From positions 1-46,791 of the forward strand of contig CAYVQZ010000046.1 in NCBI GenBank assembly GCA_964453435.1: 46,791 nt of DNA. Direction: 5' to 3'. The position numbers were made by a program, and so were the translations under genes. Of the stretch, positions 8,321-17,478 are shown in pieces. The DNA is from CAYVQZ01 sp964453435. GTDB lineage: Bacteria; Abyssobacteria; SURF-5. The stretch's first letter is position 1. Each line of letters begins with the position of its first letter. Under the pieces are notes generated by a model. It made no database searches. It saw only the letters and a list, made by a program, of their open reading frames with translations, and was not told where the DNA came from.

Positions 8321-8857
8321 TCAGTGGTAATAGTGGAAATGTCCGTGTAAGAAATAGGGTCTTGGGTAGTAATATGGTCCATAATAGTAATATGGGAAGT
8401 ACGGATACGAAGGATAGTAATATCTTCTGATAAAAGGGCCCCTGTCCGTTCGAATGATGGTTCCGCGGTAACGAACCGAATCGAGTTCGATTTCCATGCC
8501 CGACTCGATGGCTTGGTACGGCCCCACCCGCAGTTTTCCCGTGACCGTCACCTCCGCTCCGGCATTTCGAGCCTCCTCCACCAGGCGATACGCTTTTTCA
8601 ATTGTTGCGGGATTGAATCCGTCCTCACTTGCGGAAACCCTATACGATTGGGGACTTCCGAGCACGAAGGTCCAAGTTCGGTACTCGTCTCCCTGCGGAG
8701 GAGGGTTTTCAATCACAAGGCCGGCGACTTCGATTCGCTTATTCTTGTATTGCTCGGGGTTGCCGACAACCGCCGGCAGGTCGGTCCGTATCGGGGTCGA
8801 CGCACACCCCGCGGTCGCCATAAGAATGACCAGACTGAAAAGATTTTTCATCTTCAT
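8321..8857 (-). CDS. Slp-like lipoprotein with Tyr/Pro-rich tail
   Basis: A 178-residue predicted lipoprotein. The start at 8857 is supported by GAGGTG seven bases upstream; an in-frame ATG at 8890 has none. The signal ends in a lipobox, LVILMATAG-C. The core (about 25-130), with a VVGNPEQYKNKRIEVAGLV beginning and a VTVTGKLRVGPY strand, resembles an OB-like Slp-type domain. The last 40 residues are dominated by Tyr, Pro, Phe and His (for example YYYPSYPYFPYYYYGPYY), a low-complexity, probably surface-exposed tail. Function is not known. It may be co-transcribed with the MuiA-like gene. Confidence 0.75.
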   Translation of the reverse strand: MKMKNLFSLVILMATAGCASTPIRTDLPAVVGNPEQYKNKRIEVAGLVIENPPPQGDEYRTWTFVLGSPQSYRVSASEDGFNPATIEKAYRLVEEARNAGAEVTVTGKLRVGPYQAIESGMEIELDSVRYRGTIIRTDRGPFIRRYYYPSYPYFPYYYYGPYYYPRPYFLHGHFHYYH

Positions 8858-8965
8858 ACGGAACACCTCGATGTGAGAAATTATAGGCAACGAATCTCTT
8901 CACGTCAATTTTGCAGGAACTTGAGGGCAGGGGCAAGAGCGAGCGGCATGGTGTCCAACGAAGCG

Positions 8966-9008
8966 TCAAAAGAGAGCACCCCGCGCAAGCATGGATTCAT
9001 GCGCGGGG
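8966..9008 (-). terminator. Intrinsic terminator after the VWA/FHA gene
   Basis: CCCCGCGCA (8979-8987) and TGCGCGGGG (9000-9008) form a perfect 9-bp stem. On the minus strand it is followed by a T-rich stretch (TGCTCTCTTTT). It lies 13 bases beyond the stop of the VWA gene. Confidence 0.65.
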
Positions 9009-9021
9009 CGCAGAAGACGTC

Positions 9022-11496
9022 CTATTCGGCAGGGGCTGTGCCTTTCCGTTTTTTGCCGATTCCGAAGAGGCCAGCGGAGCGAGCCGTCTCCGGCTCGCCA
9101 CGCGATTCCTTGCTGACAATGTCTTTCACGCTGGTTCGTTCTATCAATACGGAAAGAATGTTCGGCATTTCTCTGGGAATAAGGTAGAACCTGCCCGAGA
9201 CATCGGAATAATCTACAAGCGGATGTCCTTCGATTGTCTCGCCGTCATAAAAAATGACTTCAAGCAATTCTTCTGTTTTTACCCGGTCCTGCGGCACACT
9301 GGACCTGCTGCCGGCAGAATCCTGCATGAAGAACACGGCCTTCAAGTCGGCGAAATGAACGACCGTGATCTCCTCTGCGGTCTCCTCCATCTCGGCGCTG
9401 TCTGTTCGGAGGAGTTCAAACGACGGAGAGCCGATATCCCAGGTGACGGGCGTTCCTCGCATGGTGCGTCCATCGCGGAAATGCACGACGACCTCCTTCT
9501 GCTCTTCCGGCCGGGAGAACAGGAGAATGAAATCGCCGATTCCAAGGAGGTCCTTGTCCGAGAGCACCGTTTTTTCCGGGCGCTCGACATCGTTGACCTT
9601 AAAGGATTCGCCCTTTGCAGGCTGGATGGAGATTTCCGCCTGGTCTTCAACCGTCCGCGCGAAAATGCGACAATGAATCGGGGCAACGGACGCGTGCTGC
9701 AGGCGGATGTCGGCCTTCGGCGAGCTGCCAATCGTGAGAACGTCCTTTCCGTGCAGCGAGCCGACCCGCTTCAGGTTCACGTTTTTCATTTTCGAGTCGC
9801 CCGGGTCTTTGATGACAACCAACTCCCCGACGAACAGCTCGCTGGGAGGCCGCATCCGGTAGAGCAATATAACCAGCAACACGACCAGCGCACCGAGAAT
9901 CGGGAAGAGTACGTATCGGGATTTCAACCTGGAGTATATGTCACGCAAAGCGGAAACGATTGGGCTTGCAGGTTTTTCCTCTGTCGTGCCCAACTCTTCC
10001 GTTAATTCTTCGAACGTCATTGTTTTCGCTCTCAGCCTGCCGACACCGGTTTCCGGCAGCATTTTTTTCCCCCACCGCACGCGGTCCGTGTTCAGCGCCA
10101 CCCGAATTGGAATGTAAAGGGGCAGAATTTCGACGCCGGCCTCATTCGAGGTAAAGCTCATATTGCCTTCGTACGCGCTCTCCAACAGTTCGGCAGCCAC
10201 CGCTGCGTCCCGGTCGACGGAGACAGTGATTTCGGCGGCCAGTCTCGTGCCTCGGCCGAACACCTGAGTGTCGACGTTTATGCCCTCGGGCAGTTGAATC
10301 GAAGCATCGTGAACGATGCTGTCGGAATTGGCTTCCTTGTTAAGGTAAAGCGTGATTATCTTGCTGTCTTTCTTGCCGGGTTCGAGCGGTCCGAAACTGA
10401 GCGGTTTATCCGGCCTTGTCATACCCGGCGGGCGGTCTTCGGTCGCGATAATTCCTCGCTCCTTGGCTTCGGCCAGTATCCCGGTCGGCCTGGGTTCTTC
10501 CGGCGGTTTCTCGGGTTCAATCATGGCAACTTTTGGCCCGACAACCGTGGCTGTAAAGGCAACCCTGCGCGGTTCGATGTCGAGCATGGGACCCGATACC
10601 GGCTCGAAAACGAGTTCTCCCGTATACTGCCCCGGCTCCTCTGCAGCAAAGGCAAGCTGAAACTGCTGCTGCCACTCATTTCCGGAAGCCACAATTTGTT
10701 GCGGAGACAAGCTGACGGGGATTCCGCGACTGGGGTCGTTTGGGTCCCTCAACCTCGCTTTCACGTAAATCTCGAGTCCGGCGGCGCCGGGATTCTTCGG
10801 CTGGAAAGTAAGGACGACATTTTGCCGAACGTTTTCATTTTCGAAGGAGCCCAGTTCAATGTTTTCTTCCTTGACCGCGACCCGAAACGTTGTGCGCCGA
10901 GCCCACGTAATGAAATCCTCCAGCACATCATTCTTAACTTCGCTCAGGGGAGCCTTATAGGCGAACCATTCCCGTTCCGGCTCGAAATCTCTCTGGGCCT
11001 CCCGAAGTTTTTCCAACGTTATGAATTCGTCGCCGATTTCCGCCGGTGGATTATCCTTGCCGTCACTGAGCCACAGCAACACTCGTTCGCGCTTCGGGTC
11101 CTTTTCCAGAAGATATCGCAGCTCAGACAAACTCTTCTCCATTCCGCGACCTATGTATGTGGCGTAATCGGTGGGATACAGTTTATCCACTTGTTGTTCC
11201 AGATGTTCAATATCCTTTTTCCCCCGAATCTGTTTGCGGTCAAGAAGAGTCGCCTCTTCGCCGAAGGTGATCACTGCGACATTGTCACCGGTCCGGGCAT
11301 CCCTCAGGGTTTTCTTCGTTATTTCCTTTACCTCATCGAAGACGTCCTGCATGCTGGTAGAGATATCAATGACGATGACGAAATCTTTGCCGGTATCGGC
11401 GAACGCAGGCTGCGATGAGATGCTGACCAGGCAAAGGGTGAGCACGAGGCTGAGTAAGGCTGCAAACATGCGCCGCGATGCTTTCGTTTCTCTCAT
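9022..11496 (-). CDS. Membrane protein with VWA and FHA domains
   Basis: An 824-residue product. Start 11496 is chosen because the next upstream ATG (11595) lies inside a terminator hairpin and adds no signal sequence. A signal peptide (about residues 10-33) leads into a von Willebrand A domain (about 37-220) with MIDAS motif DISTS and LLWLSDGKDNP. Beta-sandwich regions with adhesion-like character span about 220-500. A transmembrane segment (YVLFPILGALVVLLVILLY, near 560) is followed by a cytoplasmic FHA domain (LTIGSSPKADIRL, then HCRI). Two copies of a beta-rich VVHFRDGR...VHFADLKAVFF element (DUF6982-like) come next. The topology suggests a sensor of external protein binding signalling to phosphothreonine partners; the fused kinase at 34262 is a possible partner but unproven. 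Confidence 0.85.
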   Translation of the reverse strand: MRETKASRRMFAALLSLVLTLCLVSISSQPAFADTGKDFVIVIDISTSMQDVFDEVKEITKKTLRDARTGDNVAVITFGEEATLLDRKQIRGKKDIEHLEQQVDKLYPTDYATYIGRGMEKSLSELRYLLEKDPKRERVLLWLSDGKDNPPAEIGDEFITLEKLREAQRDFEPEREWFAYKAPLSEVKNDVLEDFITWARRTTFRVAVKEENIELGSFENENVRQNVVLTFQPKNPGAAGLEIYVKARLRDPNDPSRGIPVSLSPQQIVASGNEWQQQFQLAFAAEEPGQYTGELVFEPVSGPMLDIEPRRVAFTATVVGPKVAMIEPEKPPEEPRPTGILAEAKERGIIATEDRPPGMTRPDKPLSFGPLEPGKKDSKIITLYLNKEANSDSIVHDASIQLPEGINVDTQVFGRGTRLAAEITVSVDRDAAVAAELLESAYEGNMSFTSNEAGVEILPLYIPIRVALNTDRVRWGKKMLPETGVGRLRAKTMTFEELTEELGTTEEKPASPIVSALRDIYSRLKSRYVLFPILGALVVLLVILLYRMRPPSELFVGELVVIKDPGDSKMKNVNLKRVGSLHGKDVLTIGSSPKADIRLQHASVAPIHCRIFARTVEDQAEISIQPAKGESFKVNDVERPEKTVLSDKDLLGIGDFILLFSRPEEQKEVVVHFRDGRTMRGTPVTWDIGSPSFELLRTDSAEMEETAEEITVVHFADLKAVFFMQDSAGSRSSVPQDRVKTEELLEVIFYDGETIEGHPLVDYSDVSGRFYLIPREMPNILSVLIERTSVKDIVSKESRGEPETARSAGLFGIGKKRKGTAPAE

Positions 11497-11562
11497 GGTC
11501 GGAATTCCCTTCGCTTCCCTTGCGGAGCCGGGAAGGCATCCGCATCTCCCTGTAACCCCTCT

Positions 11563-11614
11563 AAAAAACCACCTCGGGTTGCTGACGGTCTCCATGGCCG
11601 GGAGGCGGTTTTTT
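11563..11614. terminator. Bidirectional terminator-like hairpin
   Basis: AAAAAACCACCTC (11563-11575) pairs with GAGGCGGTTTTTT (11602-11614), with one A-C mismatch. On either strand the stem is followed by, or consists of, a T run. It lies between glpB and the VWA gene, both minus-strand, so it probably ends the glpAB transcript. Confidence 0.6.
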
Positions 11615-11746
11615 CAACATAATTGTACCACAGGCAGTCTGATTTTGCAAGCAAAACTATTAGCACATAAGGAGTTACAATATCGTCCCCTGTCCGAAAG
11701 CGGCGGGGGTATTCGGTCATGCAACCGCCGCGTATTCTCGCCCATA

Positions 11747-13072
11747 TCACGATGCCGCCTTTTGGCCGGCAAGGTATCCGGTGAGAAGGGCAATCCCCAT
11801 GCCACACTTTTCGGTAACGTAGTCGTATTCTCCCAAAAGGGACCCCGCTGCGAACAAGTTCTCGTAAATCGGGTCCCCCGGAGCATCGAGCGGCCTCATC
11901 GAGGGGTCTGCGTGGATTCCGCAGAAAAGGAAAAGCTGTTTCTCGTCCACATCGTATTTTAGTAAATCCTGAACAAATTTGTTATCGACCCTCTTGCCCT
12001 GCGCAAAAAGCGGTAATCCGAAAATTGGTTCCATGGGAGAATCGCCCGCCACCAGCCCTCCCGCGCCGAATTTACCCGTGGCCACAACGTAGCTCTTCCC
12101 TCTCGCCGTTCGCGCAGACCGGCCATTGCCCAACACGAGATTCTGCACTTTTCGACCATCGTATTCTGCCTGCACCACGTCGGCATTCACCATACGAATC
12201 GATTTTGACCGAAGCGCCATGTCAAGCGCCAGTTGCAACCTGTATCCGGGCACGGAAAAGGTCGGTGAAATCAGTTCGAAAACTTGCTTTTGAAGGGTAT
12301 GCGACACGATTTCGTAAGTTTCAGGATGGCGCATCAACCCGAGCACGGGAGGGAATCCGACGTGGGTCGCCTCGCCGGGAATCAGGGGCGCAAGCTCCTT
12401 CGCGAACTCTTCCGCATTGGCGGTATCGTCCAGGTATTGTGCGACCTCGAAGGGGGCGGCCGGCAGAGCCGTCATCCGTTGTGGAATATGGGCTTCGACC
12501 GAATCGATACGTGTTATCGCAGAGGGGGAATGATGCGACGAGGTTTTGCCGAGAGCCTGTTTGCAGGCGTTCGGTTGAAACACGAGCAGCCCGCTTATAC
12601 CAACGAGCGTTAACCGGACTTCATGCATTTCGCTCATGTTTCCACCGATGAGCGACTCGGGAGCGAACGCGCAGAATTTCATTGTGCCGACGGTGGTGGG
12701 CAGCGGGATGTTGCGATCGCACGAACCTGTGAACCGAAGGCGGGGAATGTTCGCGAACACGAAATCGCACGCCTCGCGCAAACGCGACAACAGATGGTCC
12801 AAACCTTCCCGCCCTCCGGCGATAACCGAGTAGGGATGCAATGGATTCATACGGAGGATTTCACGCAGCCGGTCGGGAATCGTCGGCGCAGAGTCCCACG
12901 GGTCGCCCGGCACAAACATTTCGGGTCCTGCAATATCGATTGTTCCCGACGACATTGCGCTGGCGCCGTGACCTTTGCGCAGCAGCAAAACGTCGGCGCC
13001 ATCGGAAGCGGCCTTGAGCGCTGCCACGGCGCCGGCCATGCCTCCCCCGATGATAACGACATCAGCTTCCAT
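11747..13072 (-). CDS. glpB: Anaerobic glycerol-3-phosphate dehydrogenase subunit B
   Basis: A 441-residue flavoprotein subunit, the membrane-linking/electron-transfer FMN subunit of the GlpABC complex, which oxidises sn-glycerol 3-phosphate to DHAP and passes electrons to the quinone pool. The N-terminus has the dinucleotide fold DVVIIGGGMAGAVAALKA. GTIDIAG and HPYSVIAGG near residues 40-90 are GlpB signatures, and the C-terminus has GSLLGEYDYVTEKCGMGIAL. The first ATG overlaps the end of glpA by 11 bases, showing translational coupling. No glpC (Fe-S anchor subunit) follows; the next gene is the unrelated VWA protein after a terminator. Confidence 0.92.
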   Translation of the reverse strand: MEADVVIIGGGMAGAVAALKAASDGADVLLLRKGHGASAMSSGTIDIAGPEMFVPGDPWDSAPTIPDRLREILRMNPLHPYSVIAGGREGLDHLLSRLREACDFVFANIPRLRFTGSCDRNIPLPTTVGTMKFCAFAPESLIGGNMSEMHEVRLTLVGISGLLVFQPNACKQALGKTSSHHSPSAITRIDSVEAHIPQRMTALPAAPFEVAQYLDDTANAEEFAKELAPLIPGEATHVGFPPVLGLMRHPETYEIVSHTLQKQVFELISPTFSVPGYRLQLALDMALRSKSIRMVNADVVQAEYDGRKVQNLVLGNGRSARTARGKSYVVATGKFGAGGLVAGDSPMEPIFGLPLFAQGKRVDNKFVQDLLKYDVDEKQLFLFCGIHADPSMRPLDAPGDPIYENLFAAGSLLGEYDYVTEKCGMGIALLTGYLAGQKAAS

Positions 13073-14720
13073 GAGGGGAATACCTTTGCGCCGCCATCAT
13101 TTCCTGCAAGTTCGCCGAGAGGAAATGGGCCGCCCGATTTATCTCCTCCTGCGCCATTTGGTACCCCGAAAGAATCGGCCGCTTTCCCTTCCAGCGTTCC
13201 TGCAAAAATTCAATAGCCACTCGGGTAAGATCGTTGGGGTTCAGGTGAAGCTCTTCGGCAAGGATACATGCGGCGGCGAGAGTGCACCGGCATCCCTGGC
13301 ACGGCCCTGCCCCCAGCCTTGTGCGCCGCCGGACATCGTCAAGCGTGCGAGCCCACTCGTGGCGGATGACATATCGTATTTCCGCCTCGCTCACCGACTC
13401 GCATTGGCACACAATCGACCTGGCCGCTCCGGGAGGCTCCTCGGCAAGCACCTTCGCGTAACAGGTTCCGTACCGTTGATACAGCCGCTGGAGAATGAAG
13501 GCGGGAATGCCATATTCCCGGGCCGCCTCCGAAAGGTCCACTGTGCCGTCACCGCCGGGCAACGGCTCCTTGTGGGTGCGACACTGTTCGTTAATATCCA
13601 GTTTTTCGCAGATGACATCGACCGCATGTTCCGACATCAGCCGGTAGCTTGCGAGTTTTCCTCCGGCAATCGACAACAATCCCTTGATGTTGTCGGTTTT
13701 TTCGTGGTCGAAAACCTTGTGTTCGCGCGAGAGTTCGTCTTCGTTCTTGCGCCACTCGTGAAGTGTCGGTCTGACCCCGGCAAACGCGCGAATGATGCGC
13801 TCTTTCCGTATCGACGGAAACACGCGTTCTATGCCCTGAAGCAGATACTGTATCTCGTCGCGGGTTACGGTAACGTTATCAAGGTCTCCATAGTAATCAT
13901 CGTCCGTCGTGCCGACAAGCGAGGTGTTCTCATAGGGCAAAACGAAGATGCTCCTGCCATCGATTGTCTCGGCGGTTATCGCCGTGTTTGACAGCCTCCT
14001 GTCGAAAACGAGGTGAACGCCTTTCGCGGGACGAATCTTCACGGTGGCGCCGGCCATACCGGCGACACGAGGCGACCATGGGCCTCCCGCATTAAACACG
14101 ATGCGTGCGCGCACCTCCTCGCGCTCCCCTGTCAGCGTATTCCTGAGCCTGGCGCCCAGCACTCGCCGTTCGTCATCGAGCAATAATTTTTCCGCCTCGG
14201 TATGATTGCGTATTTCGGCGCCGTAGCGGTGGGCGGAAAGCGCGTTCAAGATAGTGAGTCGAAACGGACTGCAACCCCATTCGTCCATTGTGACGCCGCC
14301 GACTATCTTGTCGGTCAGACCCGGTTCGAGTTTAAGCGCGTCATTGCGGGTAAGTCGCGAGTGCTCTCTCCCGTTCTTCAAAGCAACGAACCGGTCATAG
14401 GCTTCCATGAACGTCTCTATGAGTTCGAGGTTGTATTTGTCGCCTTTGAGGACGGGGAAGATGAATGGAATTCGGAATAACAGAAACGGTGCTATCTTTT
14501 GGATGTAGCCCGAGTCGAGACAGGATGTGCGTGTGGTCTCGATATCGTATTCGAGATAGCGGGGACCGCCGTGAATCATGCCGCTGCACGTTCCCGTGGC
14601 CCCGGCGGCGAAATCCTTTTTCTCTACAAGAATCGTCTTCAGCCCGCGCATCGCACAGTCTCGAGCGATGCCCGCGCCGTTGATTCCCCCCCCGATTATT
14701 AGCACGTCATAGTGCGGCAT
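13062..14720 (-). CDS. glpA: Anaerobic glycerol-3-phosphate dehydrogenase subunit A
   Basis: A 552-residue catalytic FAD subunit that oxidises glycerol 3-phosphate to DHAP. FAD fold YDVLIIGGGINGAGIARD at the N-terminus and a GRSIFVLPYENTSLVGTTDDDYYGD active-site region are visible, then a C-terminal BFD-like [2Fe-2S] domain with CQC and GPCQGCRC cysteines (about 425-480). Length agrees with E. coli GlpA (about 542). The ATG at 14720 has no strong Shine-Dalgarno. It is the first gene of a glpAB pair, with the TetR gene 165 bases upstream on the same strand, which may control it. Confidence 0.95.
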   Translation of the reverse strand: MPHYDVLIIGGGINGAGIARDCAMRGLKTILVEKKDFAAGATGTCSGMIHGGPRYLEYDIETTRTSCLDSGYIQKIAPFLLFRIPFIFPVLKGDKYNLELIETFMEAYDRFVALKNGREHSRLTRNDALKLEPGLTDKIVGGVTMDEWGCSPFRLTILNALSAHRYGAEIRNHTEAEKLLLDDERRVLGARLRNTLTGEREEVRARIVFNAGGPWSPRVAGMAGATVKIRPAKGVHLVFDRRLSNTAITAETIDGRSIFVLPYENTSLVGTTDDDYYGDLDNVTVTRDEIQYLLQGIERVFPSIRKERIIRAFAGVRPTLHEWRKNEDELSREHKVFDHEKTDNIKGLLSIAGGKLASYRLMSEHAVDVICEKLDINEQCRTHKEPLPGGDGTVDLSEAAREYGIPAFILQRLYQRYGTCYAKVLAEEPPGAARSIVCQCESVSEAEIRYVIRHEWARTLDDVRRRTRLGAGPCQGCRCTLAAACILAEELHLNPNDLTRVAIEFLQERWKGKRPILSGYQMAQEEINRAAHFLSANLQEMMAAQRYSPHGS

Positions 14721-14885
14721 GTCGTCGCTTGCGATTTGTTCTCTCGCTATGCCGTATCGGTTTCGCGTTCAGTCGTTTCCGCAACAAATGCGGAAGGAAA
14801 AGAAATCGCTTTTTGCTGGCGCCTCCTTCCCGCTGCGAAGCCGACACACTGTTCAAGTAAATTTTATCCGATGCCGACATGGCTG

Positions 14886-15521
14886 TCAATCGGACGAAAT
14901 ACCCGCTCCCGCGGGGGTGAGCAACCCTTCGAACAGGAAAGCGCGATACTCGTTGAGCAGGTTGCGGTATCGAAATTTGTCCCGATTCAGGTAATACTGC
15001 ACCGTCATTCCCTGCAGGTTGCCCACAATGGCATACGCGGTAAGACAAGGCTGAACCGATGAAGCGACTTCCCCCTTCTGTTTCCCCTCCTCGATAAGTC
15101 CGGCGAGAAAACCCGCGAGATCGGAAAAGAGGTCGCGAAGCATGGCCGTCACACGCGGATTGGTCTCGGTCATCTCGATGATTAACACCGTGAGGTCCAA
15201 ACATCGCGAGCAGTCGGTCTCAATGAGAGCGCAATAATTATCGAGCAGCAAGTCCACCTTCGCCCGCGCCGACTGTTTCTGTTCGAGCCCGGCCAGCAGA
15301 CCATTGAAGAGCCCTTGGCGAATCTCGGCGATCACCGCCTGAAAAAGGTTTTCCTTGTTGTCGAAATGCCAGAAAATGGAGCCCCGGCTCAGTCCCGCCT
15401 CGGCTGCGATCTTGTCAACGGTGGTCCCGTTGAAGCCGTGCTTGGAGATGAGATTCATTGCTGCGGCAAGGATTGCCGCACGCGATTGTTCCGACTGAAA
15501 TTCTTTCCTGCTTTTCGCCAT
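14886..15521 (-). CDS. TetR/AcrR-family transcriptional regulator
   Basis: A 211-residue repressor. The N-terminal helix-turn-helix (about 13-60) reads AAMNLISKHGFNGTTVDKIA then AGLSRGSIFWHFDNKENLF, a typical TetR DNA-binding domain. The C-terminal ligand domain is all-helical and contains a Cys-x-x-Cys (DCSRCLDL, about 104-108), so a redox or thiol ligand is possible but unproven. A clean promoter with an overlapping palindrome lies directly upstream, implying autoregulation. It sits before glpA on the same strand. Target genes are not provable from sequence. Confidence 0.92.
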   Translation of the reverse strand: MAKSRKEFQSEQSRAAILAAAMNLISKHGFNGTTVDKIAAEAGLSRGSIFWHFDNKENLFQAVIAEIRQGLFNGLLAGLEQKQSARAKVDLLLDNYCALIETDCSRCLDLTVLIIEMTETNPRVTAMLRDLFSDLAGFLAGLIEEGKQKGEVASSVQPCLTAYAIVGNLQGMTVQYYLNRDKFRYRNLLNEYRAFLFEGLLTPAGAGISSD

Positions 15522-15536
15522 TTTGCCCGATTCCTA

Positions 15537-15588
15537 TACTAACTGGTCAGTACAAGCTTAGGGTAGAACAAAACCAGCGAATTGTCAA
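15537..15588 (-). promoter_or_regulatory. Promoter and TetR-type operator of the regulator gene
   Basis: On the minus strand TTGACA (complement of 15583-15588) is followed by a 17-base spacer and TACCCT (complement of 15560-15565). The palindrome TACTAACTGGTCAGTA (15537-15552, 12 of 16 positions symmetric) begins just after the expected start site. This is typical of TetR/AcrR operators of the TNACTGACC.. type and places a repressor on the promoter it controls. Confidence 0.65.
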
Positions 15589-15871
15589 GAAAATCGGGAC
15601 CTCCTCCACCATGAATCGTGAGACAGACTCATAGTCCCCTGCCCCGGTATCGTGGAAAGGCGTGCAATCGCGAAACAGATTTCGGATGCGCGGTTTCAAC
15701 CGCACATTGGCGTTCGATGGGCCGAATGCGGTTAGTCCGCCAAGCTTCCGCTCGCATCAATTTGCGCCTGCCAGATCTCTGCAATTTCAGAGAAATTTTT
15801 CGACTTCAGGGCCGACTGCATGCATTCTTCCGCAACGTCGGACTGTGAAGACGAGAAAAAGCGAAAAAAAC
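15589..15871. other. Intergenic spacer
   Basis: This stretch lies between the regulator promoter and the end of the SGNH gene. No coding frame is convincing, and no RNA gene or terminator was recognised. Confidence 0.35.
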
Positions 15872-17425
15872 TCATTCACTATTGACGCAACCTTGATTCA
15901 AAACATCAAGAACAACAGGTGTCAGCGCTTCAGCTATCTTCTTTCGGCCTTCCACCTTACAGTGTCCGAAAGAGTCGCTGAAATGCGACTGCGTCAAAAG
16001 TTCGGGAAAATCCACGCAGGAGATATCCGGCTTTTCGGTGGCCGCCATGACCGAACGTTTTGAGCGCTCGAGTTCAAGTCGTTCCGAACTCGTGAAATCG
16101 GCAAGGGTCTGAGGCGGTATGGGCCAGATAAAGAACAGGACCTTCGTCCTGTGCCTCGATGCAGTATGGATAAGCGCGAAAAGAGACCTGAACGTCGGGT
16201 TGGACTCCCCTACGTTCGACGGGTAGTCAGGATTTGAGAAAGGCTTTTCCTCAAACCAGGCGGGGCCGGCCCGTTTGGTCCCACTGTTTGTGAATTTGGG
16301 ACGAGCCTGAATCAGAGTGTTTGTTCCTGTCGCGAACATGGCGCTGTCGCCGTCCATTGGGAGAAGAAACTTTGCCTTTTCCTTTGTCAGATTCTTGAGT
16401 CCTATCGGATAGGTTAAGTACAGATGCGCCTTATATGCAAACCTTTGAATGACAGATATGCCTCTCAAACGAACAGGGCTCTCGATGTCAGATGGCAGGC
16501 CTTCGTTTATTGGGACAAGCGCCGACAACTCGGGGAAAAACCACGTGGCTTCGTTGATCCAGGCGCTTCCGAAAGACCTCCAATTAATCGGTATAATGAC
16601 AAGGTCCGGTGAATGCTCTATCGCCACGTGAAACAAGCAATAGAAGTCGAACATGTCTGCCGCTGCAAAAGCCCATTCTGAAAATATGAAATCTTGTTTT
16701 CCTCCTTTTGCGGCGATTGCCTTTGAAATCAGTTGAGGCATATGGGTTTTGGGATTGCCCGTGTTTGCAAACGCGTCGGGAGGATTAAAAGAATTGGAAT
16801 CTCCAAGGTAGATTACCAGCCGCGCGTCTGTGTCACGCTTCAAGGCCTCGAAGCCTTGCAGGCTCAGAACGGTCGAATACGGTTTGTCTCTGCTTGCATA
16901 GAGAAGAATCGTCTTTTGCCCGGCAAACCCAATGCATACAAACATAATCACCAATAAAGAACCAACACATGAAACTGCCACCTTTATCGTCTTCAAAGTG
17001 TGGCGTCTCGATGCGTTCTCCAAAACATCCAGTTCATAATTGCGAGTTTCTCTTCTCTCGATTGTTCTCTTGACAGCCATGGCCACGGCATATACCACCG
17101 TTAACGGAAGGCAGAACAGAAGGGCATCGTGAGGGCTATAGTTCGGACGAAAAGGAAGGGGACGAATTTCCCGGGCAAAGTAGATGAGAAGGTCCGTGAC
17201 CGGGAAAAACCCGAAATATGCGAGAAGTTCTCTGAGCGGAAAGAATATGACGAGCGAAGCAAAGAAAACAAGAAGCGTCCCCCGAATCAACTCCAGGGGC
17301 GGCTTGAGAAGATCTGTCAATCCACGGATTGCCATAGACGGAAGACAGCCTGGATTATGCCGGCAGATTTTGTGTTCGTCCGAAGGCAGCCTCCGGACCG
17401 CGGGTCGCCGAGCGGCGGAACACAC
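15872..17425 (-). CDS. Membrane-anchored SGNH/DltD-like hydrolase-fold protein
   Basis: A 517-residue protein. The GTG start at 17425 follows AGGGAG at 7 bases; an ATG at 17335 is an alternative. Three membrane helices are predicted in the first 180 residues (LLVFFASLVIFFPL, LLFCLPLTVVYAVAM, VAVSCVGSLLVIMFVCIG). A periplasmic domain follows with SGNH-like blocks: LVIYLGDSNSF (Ser nucleophile block), HSPDLVIIPINWRS, and a late DSFGHCKVEGRKKIAEAL with the Asp-x-x-His pair. The family resembles DltD/AlgJ-type acyltransferases or esterases acting on envelope polymers. Substrate is unknown, and no acyl transporter neighbour is present. It is transcribed divergently from the FrhB-iorAB operon. Confidence 0.7.
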   Translation of the reverse strand: MCSAARRPAVRRLPSDEHKICRHNPGCLPSMAIRGLTDLLKPPLELIRGTLLVFFASLVIFFPLRELLAYFGFFPVTDLLIYFAREIRPLPFRPNYSPHDALLFCLPLTVVYAVAMAVKRTIERRETRNYELDVLENASRRHTLKTIKVAVSCVGSLLVIMFVCIGFAGQKTILLYASRDKPYSTVLSLQGFEALKRDTDARLVIYLGDSNSFNPPDAFANTGNPKTHMPQLISKAIAAKGGKQDFIFSEWAFAAADMFDFYCLFHVAIEHSPDLVIIPINWRSFGSAWINEATWFFPELSALVPINEGLPSDIESPVRLRGISVIQRFAYKAHLYLTYPIGLKNLTKEKAKFLLPMDGDSAMFATGTNTLIQARPKFTNSGTKRAGPAWFEEKPFSNPDYPSNVGESNPTFRSLFALIHTASRHRTKVLFFIWPIPPQTLADFTSSERLELERSKRSVMAATEKPDISCVDFPELLTQSHFSDSFGHCKVEGRKKIAEALTPVVLDVLNQGCVNSE

Positions 17426-17478
17426 TGTTTCTCCCTCATGCGCCCGAACGAAAGCGCAAGCCTTCAGAACTTGGCTTG

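Noticed and set aside
8911..10005. 364-residue plus-strand frame opposite the VWA gene
   Set aside because: No known motif; the minus strand carries the FHA and beta-element sequence.
11497..11595. Upstream in-frame ATG (11595) of the VWA gene
   Set aside because: It lies within the terminator hairpin and the added residues are not a signal peptide.
11959..12651. Open frames on both strands within glpB
   Set aside because: Shadow frames; glpB has the flavoprotein motifs and coupling to glpA.
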